A stretch of DNA of 64,000 bases from assembly GCF_025024155.1 (NCBI RefSeq), contig NW_026251712.1:300501-364500 (forward strand), written 5' to 3'. The notes under the pieces were generated by a model, which saw only the letters and a list, made by a program, of their open reading frames with translations, was not told the DNA's origin and made no database searches. A program made the position numbers and the translations under genes. Positions 25,186 through 37,300 of this stretch are shown here, piece by piece (within the stretch, counting starts at the first letter, position 1; each line of letters starts with the position of its first letter). This DNA comes from Gamsiella multidivaricata (Eukaryota > Mortierellomycota > Mortierellomycetes > Mortierellales > Mortierellaceae).

Positions 25186-27088
25186 ATGCAGGATACTATA
25201 ACGTTACAAAAGGAGCCTCGTCCTGAAAGAATTGACATCGGCAATGGCATGGTGATGCGATGGTCCACGCCAGAAGATACAGATAACTTAGCAAGCTGTT
25301 TTGCTGAGACATTTCGAGTAATTTATACACCTATACGGGCGCTAAATGTTATGTCTCGCAAGTGCAACCCCACCTCGATACTAATGCGATTTGGTTGTTT
25401 AATGGTCCTTAATGCGCATAGTGGGAAAACATAGGTCAACGCGTCTCGGAGGATGGAGCCCCCGACAAGAACACATACGTTGACAGCGCTATCGTAAGCA
25501 ATAAGCACTCTAATAGAAACCCATACTGCTGTGTTACTATGCATCTTCAATTTTTCCGCCTAGATTATAACATCCCTTTCGTGGGTCAATTTAATAGCGC
25601 CGATTGATGAGCGGCAAACACGTCGTCATGTCCGAGTACGACATTGCACTAGTAGAAGACACAACACTTCACGTCCAGCCAGGCAAGAACCCGATAGTCG
25701 CTGCTATCTGCATGCAGCAGATGGCCGGGTATTATGGTTCCGTCGAGGTGACCTATGGCGCTCTAGGAGCCGTGGGCACACTTCTCGAGTACCGCAACCG
25801 TGGATTGATTCGAAGATTGTTTCTGGAAATGATACATCCGGTGGCGGATGCGCGTGGAGACCTGATGACATTTATCATAGGCATCCCGCACTTTTACAGG
25901 TATGGGAAGCGAAAAAAAAACGTTGAATTGATAACTTGTTGAAGGACTTCTGATGGTACTCATTATCAACCTTGTACAACGACTAGATTATTCGGATATG
26001 AATATGCCGTGCCACACAAGTTTGGTCAACCTCTCAAGGACCCGATCTCAACACTGTTCCCTCTCCTCAAGGATGCGTCCGAACGCTTCACGCTCCGCGA
26101 GGTCGCACCCTCTGATCTGCCCTACCTTGTCCAAATGACAACCCCTAAACGATTGCACTGTAACGCTCAGCTTGGCATCTACTACGGCAAGGCCTTCTGG
26201 GATTTCATTGCCCAAGCCCTCGCGCCTGAGGCGATCGAACGCCACCACGATGCGCATCACCACGCCGGTATTATCGTCGACACCAGGACCGGTAAGGACA
26301 TTGGCGTGTCCTTGACCTCGTACGCGACAAGGCGCTGGATCTGGGAGGCTTTTAGTATTGATCTTGACGAGGCCACTGGTATCACCTATAAAGACGTCAT
26401 GCCATCAATTCTTCGTCAGCTCAAGGCCTTTGACCGCCCCTACTACGAGTGTTATAACGCCAAGCTTAACGATAATATCCTGCCGGCCGAAACTGAGACC
26501 GAGAAGCGCGATAACGGATTTTTTTCTCCACGCATGTACTCGGAACTGGTGATCAATTTGACGAAGCATCATCCTGTGACAAAGCTGCTGGACAGCCAGG
26601 GTAGACTGGCACCCGAGAATCCACCGCTTAGGTTGTATACGCGGATCCATAGTCTCCCCAAGTGGATCGAGAAAATTGCCCCGGTTCTAGAGCAGAGATT
26701 GAAGGACTCGGCAATGTTAGGGATCTCGGCCAGGATCCAGCTGAATTTCTTTAGGAAGATGGAGGGAATGAGTGGACGCGGACTCGAGATTGTGTTCAGG
26801 CGGGGCAAGTTTGTGAGAGCTTCAGATTGGGAGGATTTCAGGTCCCTCGAGCAGATCTTTCGTGAGCAGCGTTCGAGTGCCAGCGCCAGTAAGGAGAAGG
26901 AAGACGAGGCTATTTTCAGAGCTGGGTTTGCGCCCTTGACATTCACACGACTTGTCACTGGTGCCATGGATGTGTCCGAACTGCTGCAGCGGGATGGTGA
27001 GAATTTTGTCGAGAATGGAGAGACAAAGATGCTGCTTGAGATCCTCTTCCCGAAGCTTGACCATTTTGTGGATTTGTTCTGGTGGTGA
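25186..27088 (+). CDS. GNAT-type N-acetyltransferase domain protein
   Basis: Four exons, 25186-25317, 25422-25493, 25598-25899 and 25987-27088, give about 535 aa, all junctions phase-consistent. The second exon (72 nt) encodes WENIGQRVSEDGAPDKNTYV and the third opens RRLMSGKHVVMSEYDIALVE. The GNAT core follows: GSVEVTYGALGAVGTLLEYR then NRGLIRRLFLEMIH. VGTLLEYRNRGL is the acetyl-CoA-binding motif A (V-x-T-x6-RGL type). After LFGYEYAVPHKFG a second half extends to the end (GIIVDTRTGKDIGVSL, SARIQLNFFRKMEG), reminiscent of Eis-like or tandem GNAT proteins. The acceptor substrate cannot be told. It is convergent with the thioredoxin/DUF442 gene, whose reading frame may end only about 87 nt away. 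Confidence 0.72.
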
Positions 27089-27150
27089 GATGCAACGATA
27101 TAAAAATAAAAAAAGCAGACCTCGGGCGAAGATGGACCTTTTCATATTGT

Positions 27151-27156
27151 TTTATT
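27151..27156 (-). terminator. AATAAA poly(A) signal for the Trx-DUF442 gene
   Basis: Minus-strand AATAAA lies 19-24 nt after the second in-frame stop (27177-27175), and about 200 nt after the first stop at 27357-27355. Confidence 0.55.
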
Positions 27157-27354
27157 GCTCGTCGACTGCACATTTCACCGCGGCTTCCTCGGCTTCTTGA
27201 CGACTCTGGCGGAAACATCTGTCCATATTCCCTTCGTGTGCTCATCGGCGAGACCATAATTCTCTAGATCCAGCTCCAGCTCTAGCTCCTTCACATCCAC
27301 CACCAGCCCTGTGGCCTTGCCTCGTCGCTCCTTCTCCTCCAATTTCTTCTCGTC

Positions 27355-28981
27355 TCATTTATCGACCCAGGCGCAAATCGTCTGAGTCAATCTGCCCAAT
27401 CCCTCAAAATCAAAGCCCAGCTCCCGGGCCCATCCTGCGACCTCAGATCCCTTCCTCCCGTTCTGCTTCGCGACCATGACAAAAACCATGATAGCTGCAA
27501 CCTGTCCAATCTCCGAATGGATTAAGATCGGGCCAGGCAATGTCTCGACCAGCTGCAGGATCTCCTCAAAATCGTTCAATCCAATTTCGTCCGCAGACTG
27601 TTTGACATTGTCATGTTATTATCATATTGAAATTTCAGTTTTTTTTTTTTTTTTTGATTTTTTTCCCGAGCCCATGTATAGTGCAGTAAAATCAGAAAAA
27701 AAAAGAAAAAAAAGTTGCAGGTTTAGATGGCATCTTTTCTCGTCTCATTTTACATCAATGCATAATAACAATGGTAAAAAATAATAAAAGCAGTGTTGAA
27801 AACGCAAAATAATGACCTTGATGGGATGCGACACGAATTGGATTCCGGCCGCCTCCCAGAGTTCGTTCTCTCGGCCCAAGTACTCTCCTGGGTTCTGCTT
27901 CGACTCCATGCCAATGATACTCTTGAAACCGACCTTGGTCAATCCTTCCTTGATCTGGTACTCTGTCGGCGTTGGCGAGAATGCGAGGTGGTCTGTGATC
28001 TTGGAATAGGATGCATTCCAATGTTGTGCAAACGACCTGACCGTGTTCGAAACCCAGGCCAGGAGTTGATCATCGCTCTCTTCGGGCGTAGGCTTCTTCG
28101 GAAGCAGGGCTGCCGTGATGGAGGTCTGGAAGACGTGTCCTCGGAAGAGTGCGAATGTTGGTGTTGATTCGACATTGTATTTCTTGACCGTTTGCTACAC
28201 CATGCCAAAAGGACCAGAAGGGGTCCCAAAATGGTCAACTTTGTGAAAAATTGGGAGGTCCTCAAAGACGCGTGCAAGAAACGAAGCGCGATCAAACGGG
28301 GGAAGGAGCCTTCACGCGATGGAGGAAGGGGAGCGATGGCGAACGCCCACCAAAGCACGCGATTTCGTCGTTGGTGGCGCACCATTTTATCCTCCCAATC
28401 CGGTGAGCCCTTGATTTGTCAGGATTTCTTTTTCCAATGTCTGCTCCTGGGCATCGAAATAGCGCCAATCTAAAAAAGATGGTGCTACAGTGGCAGCTCC
28501 AATCTCGTTTGTTGGGTATATGGTTTTCCAATGACGACGAGGGCCTTTTTTCTTTTTTTCTTTTTCCTTACCAAGAGTTCGTCGACATCCACATGTACAA
28601 AGGTCGTGATCTTGGACAAATCCTCGGCCATCTGCTCAATTGCGCTTGCTGTGCAAGATATACGGTTACATGGAGAAAAAAAAGAGGGGTCTGTGAGCTT
28701 GTTGTTCCTTTGTTTCCCCACGTGGCATGGGGAGTGACACGACCGAGATAGCGGAGAGAATAAAAAAAAAGTGGGAAGGTAGAGTGTGTAGTGACATGCG
28801 AAAACAGGCACAAGAACGAGCGAAGATGCGAGGGAACATGGTCGGAGCCCTCACCTAGGCGCTTGCAGTTCTTGCACCAGGCAGTGGTGAAAACGAGGAC
28901 CAGGAGACGATTCTGGTGCTCGAGCAGGATTGTGTCCAGTTCGCTGTCTGTATTGGGGGAGAGGATATAAGGCGAAGCCAT
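27355..28981 (-). CDS. thioredoxin-DUF442 fusion protein (in-frame TGA, 59-codon extension)
   Basis: Four exons, 28981-28855, 28648-28572, 28194-27817 and 27597-27355, give 274 aa to the first stop. Residues 1-105 are a thioredoxin fold: LLVLVFTTAWCKNCKRL with the CxxC pair Cys36/Cys39, FVHVDVDEL, and KYNVESTPTFALFRG with the cis-proline. The rest resembles DUF442, the phosphatase-like / sulfurtransferase-associated domain (YQIKEGLTKVGFKSIIGMES, GPILIHSEIGQVAA). In the usual HCxxGxR loop the Cys and Arg are missing (HSEIGQV), so phosphatase chemistry is unlikely. After TGA at 27357-27355 the same frame stays open for 59 more codons (DEKKLEEKERRGKATG...KKPRKPR) to TGA at 27177-27175, followed at once by AATAAA. 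Either this allele is truncated or the TGA is read through. The donor at 27817 (AAG|GTCATT) is weak. Confidence 0.68.
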
Positions 28982-29735
28982 GTCTGCTTATGCTCAGGAG
29001 GTGTGCGTTTTTAGAGGTGCACTTTGAACGGAAAGGGGTGGCGAATAAAAGTGGTTGCCAAAACGAATGCAGCTTGCGGCAGTGCTTCCCGGAGTCGCAG
29101 AGATGAGGAATGGAGAATGAAGAGTGAGGATGAGAACTGCCCAGGCAAAGACCAGTAAGGTGGACCAGTAAAGAGAAGGCCAGCTGGTATATGTATAACA
29201 AACCAGAATCTTGTTTGGCAATGTCCAGGGCTGCTCTGTGCGAATCCATGTTTTTTTTCTTCTGTCTGTGTGTCTGTGTGTGGTTGCACAACGATTACTA
29301 ATGGCGATCCAACAAAATATGCATTGCGCCATCCCATATTGTAAACAAACACGCAGAAGCATCTCTTGTATGCTCCATGCGCAAGAAGAAAAGAAAGAGC
29401 ACCATCAGCTTTGACGTGTCTCCTGCCTATCAACACGCCTTGGTTCTATGGTCGGTTGAGGGTGAAAGTGGACAGGGCGCCTCTGAAGATGGTTATTCCG
29501 CCTGCCTCTCTCTATCCGCTGCAAGGATCAAACGCATTTACGCCACCCAGTCTTTTATTATACGCCGCTAAGCGTTCGCTACCTGGAGCCTATGATTTAT
29601 GTAACCCTTTCACCATTGATAAACGTCCCATTTGATACGAGCTGCAAGCAAAAGTGCATAATTTATTATCGTCCACATATTTTCGCATTCCTTTGGTTGC
29701 ATTATGTTGTGAACATGTCCATATTGTTACTGCTG

Positions 29736-32685
29736 CTATGGTTCTGCTGACGTTGGAAGGATGACTTGAGAGATGACTCGGACCCTACTGCTACGTGATG
29801 ATGATGCCTGGACATTCTCTGGCGCCATCCCTCTGGCAAGATCATGAGGGTGAAAGTCGGCTTTTTTGCTCCGCGCAAGATCGTGAGGATGGATCCCGGA
29901 CTCTTGGCTCCTTGCAAGATCGTGGGGGTGAAATTCCATACGCGACTCGCTCCTCGACTGGCCGCTTCCGTTTTCAGAATTCCTACGCCGCCTCTTCGAA
30001 GATTCCACATCGGACACGCTGCTCTCGCGTCGGTGCTTCGGAGAATTCTTCGACCGATGGCGAGAATACTCTCGGTGCCTTGGCGGATTCCTTCGACGGA
30101 CTTGGGAGCGATCTCGGCTTAGCACAGGGCTTAGCGTAGGGCTTGTCGGGCGATAGTGAGAGCGGCTACGGTGCCTCGATGAACTTCTGGTGTAGTTCTC
30201 AGCTTCTTCTCGACTTCTGTGGCGGCTCTCCGAGCGATGGTGAAATCGACCTCGATATGTGGCATATTCACTTGTTGACTGGAGACTATGCTCGTCCTCC
30301 AAACTATCCCAAGCAGGAGACGGAGACCGGTCTCGGCTGGTTGTACGTCTTCTAGTGCGAGTGCTGCGCCTTGTGCTGCTCCTTATGGAACGTTCTCTGG
30401 GATAGTCTTCGCCTGAGTGGCGACCGTAATCATCTCTCTTGTGCCTGCCGTCTCCACCGTACTCGTGAATACGCCGTTGGCGACCATAGCTCCGATCCTG
30501 ATCATTGTCGTAGTCGGAATCGGAGTAGTCGTGATAAGGAGACCGGTGTGGGCTATATTCATGCCGTCTGTCGGTTGGCTGTTGTGATATCACTGAATAG
30601 TGGTCGTCATAGCGACTTCCCTCTATCTCCAAGTCAATGAAACGAGGGTGCGATTCTTGAACACCATTTCGCTCTGGCACAGCCGCAGTTATTGGCAAAG
30701 CGATGGACTGATCTTGTAGATAATCTATGAATGGACCATGACAGCAAACAGGTTAGTTTATTAAAGCACCTCAATTTGAACATGTCACCAATACTTATGA
30801 ATTAATCACACTACATCCAGTGACTAACGTACCTTGGTCGTATACCGGACTATACTCTCCTGGACTGGGGATGCTGTGCAATGCTTGGGTCTCGCTGACG
30901 TGGTGGTTCTGGGTGGTACGAACTTCTACTGGATCGGATAACGGGTCGATTATTGGACTCTGGACCTCACGAGCTCCCTCCCCAACAGCCAGATCCAAAT
31001 GGTCTTGCTGCTCTGCTGTGGGCGGAAGATGAGACATGGACTTGGTCCTCTTCATGATCTTGATAGACCGAAATTCGTCGCGCCATGATGTGTTCCCGAG
31101 AACTGCACCGATCCTGCCATCCTTGTCCTCGACAACGGATTTTGCCTCGCCACCACCCAAATCGCTGATAGGGCTAGGGCCGCCAACGCTGACAGGAGCA
31201 TCCTCTGTTTCGTTCAAAGACCGTCGCCCCCGAGAGGCTGGGCGACTCAGAGAACGCCTTCTGCCTCGAGAGGGTGCGCGGCTTCGAGAACGAGCACGCG
31301 AATTTATCCTACGGCTCTCGCTCTGGGCTGCAGTCTTAGACTCTCCTTCGCCAGATGAATCGCCATTTGTTATCACAGCTTGGGTTCTGCGCTCCATACT
31401 TGCCGCAGCCATCGAATCGCCGGCAACATCGTCCCTAGCATTGGTTGTAAACTGTCGTTCCCTAATTATCACGGCCACTTGAGAGCGACGTGCCCAAGAC
31501 GGTGTCATACGCTGCTGTGCATGGAACTTCTCTCTGATCTGTTCGCCAGCTATAGGGTCCCCAGCCAAAACTGGCGGCTTCAATTCCTCTGCAGGTTGGG
31601 CACCAGTTCCTTTATGAGAAACACCATCGCCCTTGTCGTCGTTAAAAGTCCGCCGTCCACGAGAGATTGCTCGACCTCGAGAGAGACCGCGACCCCGAGT
31701 AACCGTCCTGCCTGTCCATTTTTGCTGTTCGACGACCATTCGACGGAAATCAGAGCCAAGTGACACACATCCGTCCTCATCATCATCTGTATCTTTCTTC
31801 ACCTCCTCGTCCTTCTCATTGCCATCTGCCTGCTCATTGACATTTTGGGAGCACTCTGGCGTCTCCTGTACTGGAACCCTTCCCGAATCCATGACCATAT
31901 CTTCCTCAGTCTCATCCGTGATCGCGTCCTGTTTCGAAGACTCGACAGTTCTTATCTCGGTCACTGTAACCAGATTCTTGCCGTTAGTCTCTGTAGCATC
32001 ATGAATTGTGTCGGTCCCAATGTCTTCATCGCCGTCTGAAATAACAATGCTGGACCCTTTTCTTTGCTTCCCCGTCCGCTTTCCGGTGCGTTTTCTTGAC
32101 AAGACCTCCTCCTTTTGACTAGCTCCGTTGTCTATAACCGACTTGCGTCGCCCTGACCGCCTGACGATCAGCTTCCCCTCAGAGGAAGTCTGAGATATCA
32201 TCGAGGAGCGCCGCGTAGTTGTTTGAGGAGTATCGTGAGTAGCAGTTTCGGCTGGCGACTTTGACGGTTGCTTGGATGTCAGAATTCCTGTCAAAGAGGG
32301 TGCCTTGGATTCAGCCCTGGTCGGCGTCCACGTGGCTCTTGTCCTCGTTCGTACGAATTCCTGGTCATCTGGATCGGATGAAGTTTGGAGTGAAGGTCTT
32401 CTGGAGACGCGTCTAGATTGCTTTGAGCTGACTACATCACTAGTCGAGAGAGCCGTGGGCGCGTTAACAAGCCTTCGGGATGTTGCTTTTATGGATACAC
32501 CTATGACGCGCGAAGGCGACCCTGCTGCAGTAGGTGAGGAAGCCCGATGCGGCTCTACCGCACGACGTCTGGGGTTCTGGTTACTTGTAGCGGGCTGCAG
32601 AGCGTCCTGTTGAGGTTCTGGATGATCCTGTTCGTGTGTATGTTGCTCATTCTCTTGCTGTCGATCATTAAGCTGCTGCTGCTGC

Positions 32686-32774
<89 letters not shown>

Positions 32775-33071
32775 GTCTTCACGATCATTCTCCAAGGCGA
32801 GCGAGTACTCTTCCAGCTGATGGTAGCTCTCAATTCCAGGAAGATCAATGCCTGTGGCAGGGGCGGAGGCGAGGACGTGCATGATACCATCATAATTGGC
32901 GCGGCAGTGGAACCAATATCGAACCAGCTTCTCGTCCAGACGGGCCAACCGGGAGATGAATCGCAAGGTGCCAAAGTCGGGGATTCCTCCGTAAACCATC
33001 CAGGCGTTCACGAGGGCCATTCTCTGGTCCGGGGTGATGGCCGTAAAGCTGCTTAGGTCCTGATTGGCCAT
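29736..33071 (-). CDS. polyQ and Arg/Ser-rich nuclear-type protein with homeodomain-like N-terminus
   Basis: Two exons, 33071-30833 and 30712-29736, give about 1071 aa. Residues about 8-66 look like a three-helix, homeodomain-like fold: ITPDQRMALVNAWMVYGGIP followed by FISRLARLDEKLVRYWFHCR; the WFHCRA end recalls the WF-N-R of homeodomain helix 3. A run of about 35 glutamines follows at residues 98-133. Then come long basic/acidic disordered stretches with RGR/SRGR boxes. The second exon is rich in RS/SR dipeptides and YxxHRS (RSIRSSTRRSTRTRRRTTSR) like SR splicing factors. The end has three tandem 13-residue units with core HPHDLAR (nt about 29815-29945). Probably nuclear and nucleic-acid associated; I do not recognise a named family. 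The intron acceptor at 30713 (CTACAAG) is clear. Confidence 0.6.
32671..32773 (-). repeat. CAG/CAA trinucleotide repeat encoding polyglutamine
   Basis: On the minus strand, alternating CAA and CAG codons (largely CAGCAA hexamers) give about 34-35 consecutive Gln inside the polyQ gene. Alternating synonymous codons suggest selection for the peptide rather than pure slippage. Confidence 0.9.
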
Positions 33072-34306
33072 GGTGGATGGGTGCAGTGCTAATGAATGTG
33101 TTCCGAAAACCTGTACTCCTGCGCTGCGCGAACCAAATGCAGAGGCCAGTCACCGCCTAAAGTAGTCTAAGTTCTACCAAAATCCTGGTCCCTATCCAGG
33201 TCGGTTGTACTGTATGAGGCAGAGAAATTGGCCCCGCTATCAGGTCCTCCGCACGCCAGTTCAGTCGTTCGCGTGGATACAGTTGCAGTCATACTGATGC
33301 GCTCAATTGGTGGTGGGACTCGTTCTTTTGATACAATGATTGGTGCTCCTTTTGTCAAGAGCATAACCCCCACACATGTCTTGATGACTTTACGCGCATT
33401 GTTGTTGAAATCGTCCTAATCTCACGACAGGGGCACGGTGATATGATGATTCTGGCCACCAACCCCGCTTCCTGGATACCAACGCCCAGCATCTCCGCTA
33501 CGGGAGACCCTTTTCTCCGCAAGCACCTTCACAAAACAAAGCAGGTTCCGCACTGGACACATTTGTAGTGTCGAATCGAGTCCATCTGCCCTGCGAGAAT
33601 TGTCTATGACGAACTGAACTGCTTGGTCATGGAACTAATCCTCGTTTAGATACATCTTTCGCCCACGTCGTCAGGCACTGAAGCTGTTCTGTTTACAAAG
33701 CGTTCAGGGGCCACCGGGTGTCTCTTCTATTTTGTTGTGGATGTCATGCGGATTGCATGCGGTATGGGCAGGGGAAGTCAAAGTTCCTCCATGGCATCCT
33801 TTCCCATCCGTCTTCATGCTGTGTTCAAGAGTCTTTTCCTCTCTTACTCCAATGAAAAATGGGAACACCCATTTCCGCCTGCAACCAGCCCCACCCCGCC
33901 TCTTTGCTGCTGATGCTGCTGGTAATGTGATTGCTCTCCTTGTTCAATTCACTTTTACTCTCGCACTTTCGAAGGGCACAGACGCTTTTTTTCATCTTCG
34001 CCCTTTTTCTAAAATGGTCGTCCGGCTGTGGTTTCCCGTGTATTACTCCAAACAGCATTGGAGCATGTAAAAAAATAAAGAGCGCACAAAAGGTCGTTAG
34101 CTCCCTTTTTTCCCCCCTCTTCTTCTTTTCCACTTCATTTTCCACTTCCCGCTCCCTCTCGCCACTTCATACCACAATCTCATCTCGCCCGCTCCTTATC
34201 TCGCTTCTGCAAGAAGAAACTCGGACACCGACAGGATTGTAGGACAAAATATCTCGCCAGCAGGATACATCTCAATCCCTTTCAGACCCATCGATCTCAC
34301 ACAACC
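33072..34306. other. divergent intergenic region
   Basis: It separates the minus-strand polyQ/SR gene from the plus-strand kinase gene. A CT-rich stretch (about 34100-34210) precedes the kinase start. No ORF has coding character I trust. Confidence 0.5.
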
Positions 34307-37300
34307 ATGCTCAGGAACGCCAATGGGTACTTTGAGTACCAACCAGTGACACCGCCAGGGGAGTCACCACACGCGGTTAAGGCCTCGCCAATTGCCATCG
34401 CCAAGGGTTCACCTAACAACAATGCGGTACCTGTCAAGACTTCGTCCTCCCTCTCACTTGAGGCAACCACTGTCAAGGGATCTCCTCAGAATAACACTGA
34501 TTTTATGCAGAGCAACAGCAACATCAACAAGAACCATAACCTGAACTCAGCAGATAGCATTGATACCGGTAGAGGATCACCCATGGAGGGAGTACAACGA
34601 GGCCGCTCCGCCGAAATCACAAGAGGTTCGCCTGTTGAGGCCAATAAGGCATTGCCGTTCGAGAATGTAAGAGGGTCCCCCGTCGAGGTCAACAGAGCGT
34701 CGCCGCTGGAGAATGCCAGAGATTCACCTATGGAGGTCCACCGGGGATCGCCATTTGACAACGCCAAAGCATCGCCGTTCGAGATTGGTCGAGGATCGCC
34801 CTTCGAGCCGCCAAAGGGACCTTTCTTTGAGCCGACAAGGGCCAGGCCTGCGGAGATCATCAGCAACGATAGCATAATGGCATTCCACAATATTGCGAAC
34901 AACAACGCTGGCAATGCCGGCAACAACAACAACAACAACAACAATCCTTTCTATCAACTTATTCAAGCCAACAACCATCAACAGGATAACCGGGGCTCGC
35001 CTTTCGAAGCAGTAAGAATATCGCCAATTGATGTCAGAGGTCCAGTACCTGCACCTCAGCCAGCACCCAAGGCGCCAGCTCAGGTCCCGCCAGCACTGCA
35101 GGCACAACAGCACGCTCCTGCTCCCACTCCTGCCCAACAGATACAGCAGCTGCATCAACAGCTTCAACAGTTGCAATACCAACAACAACAGCATCAGCAG
35201 CAGCCGCTACTCCAACAACAGCAATATCGCCAACAGCCTCAGCAGCATCACCAGCAACCCCAGCAACTTCCCCAGCAACAGCAACATCAACAGCAACACC
35301 AACATCAACAGCAACACCAACATCAACAGCAACAGCAACAGCAACCTCAGCAGCAGCCTCACCAACAACCTCAACAGCATTACCAGCAACTCCAGCAATA
35401 TCATCAGCAACCTCATCAGCAATCTCAGCAGCCTCAACAACAGCCTCAGCAACAACCTCAGCAACAACCTCAGCAACAACCTCAGCAACAGCCTCAGCAA
35501 CAACTCCAGCCTCAGGAGCAGCATCAGCAGCAGCACCAGCAACATCACCAACTACCTCAGCAGCTTCAACAGCAGCTTCAACAACCCCAACAGCAGCTTC
35601 AGCAACATCATCAACTACCTCAGCAACCTCAACAGCAGCTTCAGCAGCTTCAGCAACATCACCAGCAGCATCACCAACTGCCTCACCAACTGCCTCAGCA
35701 GCAGCAACAACCGCATCAGGTACAGTTTGAGCAAGGAAGGGGATCGCCGGTTGAGAACAAAGGTTCACCGGGTCAGGTCGTCAGGGGCTTCCAGACGATC
35801 GAACGGCATGTAGATGAGCGCCTCGAGAACGAGACAGAGGAGACGCTCAATGCGCGTATCAAAGCCGACATTGTCGTAATGTGCCAAGAACGAGGTTCGT
35901 CAACAGCGCCATGTTATCTTTATTGCCATACTTTGGGGAGAAAAGGGAGGTGGTTCACTCGTTACTTTCGTCAACACCCCAGCACTCCCTCCCTGTTTCT
36001 TCTCCATTTCATCTATCAGTCCTTGTTCCACCCCAGCAAGTTTTTTTTTTTTTTTTTTTTTTTTTTCTATTTATCCCGCCTCCTGCCTTCGTTATCTCTT
36101 TGCGTTCATCTCCTTCAGTGTCTACGCTAAGGACGAATGAAGTGAACCTTCCACCCACTTTTCCCGCTTTTCCTGTATTGGTCCTATCCCCCTTGCGGAT
36201 CTTAAATCCAAAAAAAAAAAATGTCACTTGTCCGTGTTTGGGTTTGCGTCAGCGGAGGAGCCAACGAACCATACAGGAAAAAAGAATGCGTCCGTGAGCG
36301 CGATGTCATTGTAACTTTTTTTTTTTTTTTTTTTTTTGGTTTGCGTGTGGAGAGCAAAACGATCCTCGAAACTAGGCTGGACAGTCAATAGTCAGCTCCA
36401 TTGATGATAACAAAATAATTCTCCTCCCCCCTCCTGCAGCTCAGCTAACCCTCTTTCATCTGTTCATCTCTTTACTGTCCCCCCATGGATTGGCCTCTCC
36501 GCCTGTATTTACGTCAAACCTGCTCTGTCTCCATCCTGCCGCAACATGACGCGCGCAATTGTTCAAAACAGGCATCCCCACCGAAGGCGATAAGAAGACC
36601 TTGATCAAGGCATTGCTCGACTGGGTAAGGATACAGAGCCAACGCGTTTTTTATTACATGTGCAATCTCGGGAGTAAACACGCAGTGTACAAGCGCTATC
36701 ATGTCCTGCCACTTTCACACCCCCTATCCGGCCCAGCCCAGCTAACTAAACACGATACCGCCGGCTCCAATTTACATGATTTCGCAATAGCAAAAAGCAA
36801 AGCCCGTCCCTGGTCCTTCAACTCCAAAGCTATGCTCAATTGAGCCTGTGGTAGTGAAGAAAGGCCCTATCAACACTATGTATCTCAATTCGCTTCTGCT
36901 GGATGAACACTTCCAAGGAGAGATCGCTTATGAGCAGCTGACCATCGGACGCAAACTGGGTTCGGGTGGATTCAAGGATTGTTACGCTGGAACATACTTG
37001 GGAGTAAGTACTGTCCATCGTTGTCCCGTTCCCCTTCATCATGAACCGCAATATATGCATTTTCCAAATGAGGTTCAGGGCTACAGAGAACTAAAAATAA
37101 GAGAGCCGATATTTGTCATTTTTCTATCAATAGGAAGCGGTGGCTATTGGAGAGCTCCGTGTTCAGAACTTCACAGAAATGGATATCACCGAGATGAAGC
37201 ATGAGATCAATGTTCTTAAGTGAGTCCAGCACTAATACGTCCGGTGTGAGATATGGAAGGGAGAGGAGACCCGTTCTAATATTAGTGCCACCACTGCTCT

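Noticed and set aside
35034..35768. 244-codon minus-strand frame rich in Ala/Val/Glu opposite the Gln-rich region of the kinase gene
   Set aside because: Reading a CAG/CAA/CCT repeat from the other strand produces such frames automatically; no domain or start context.
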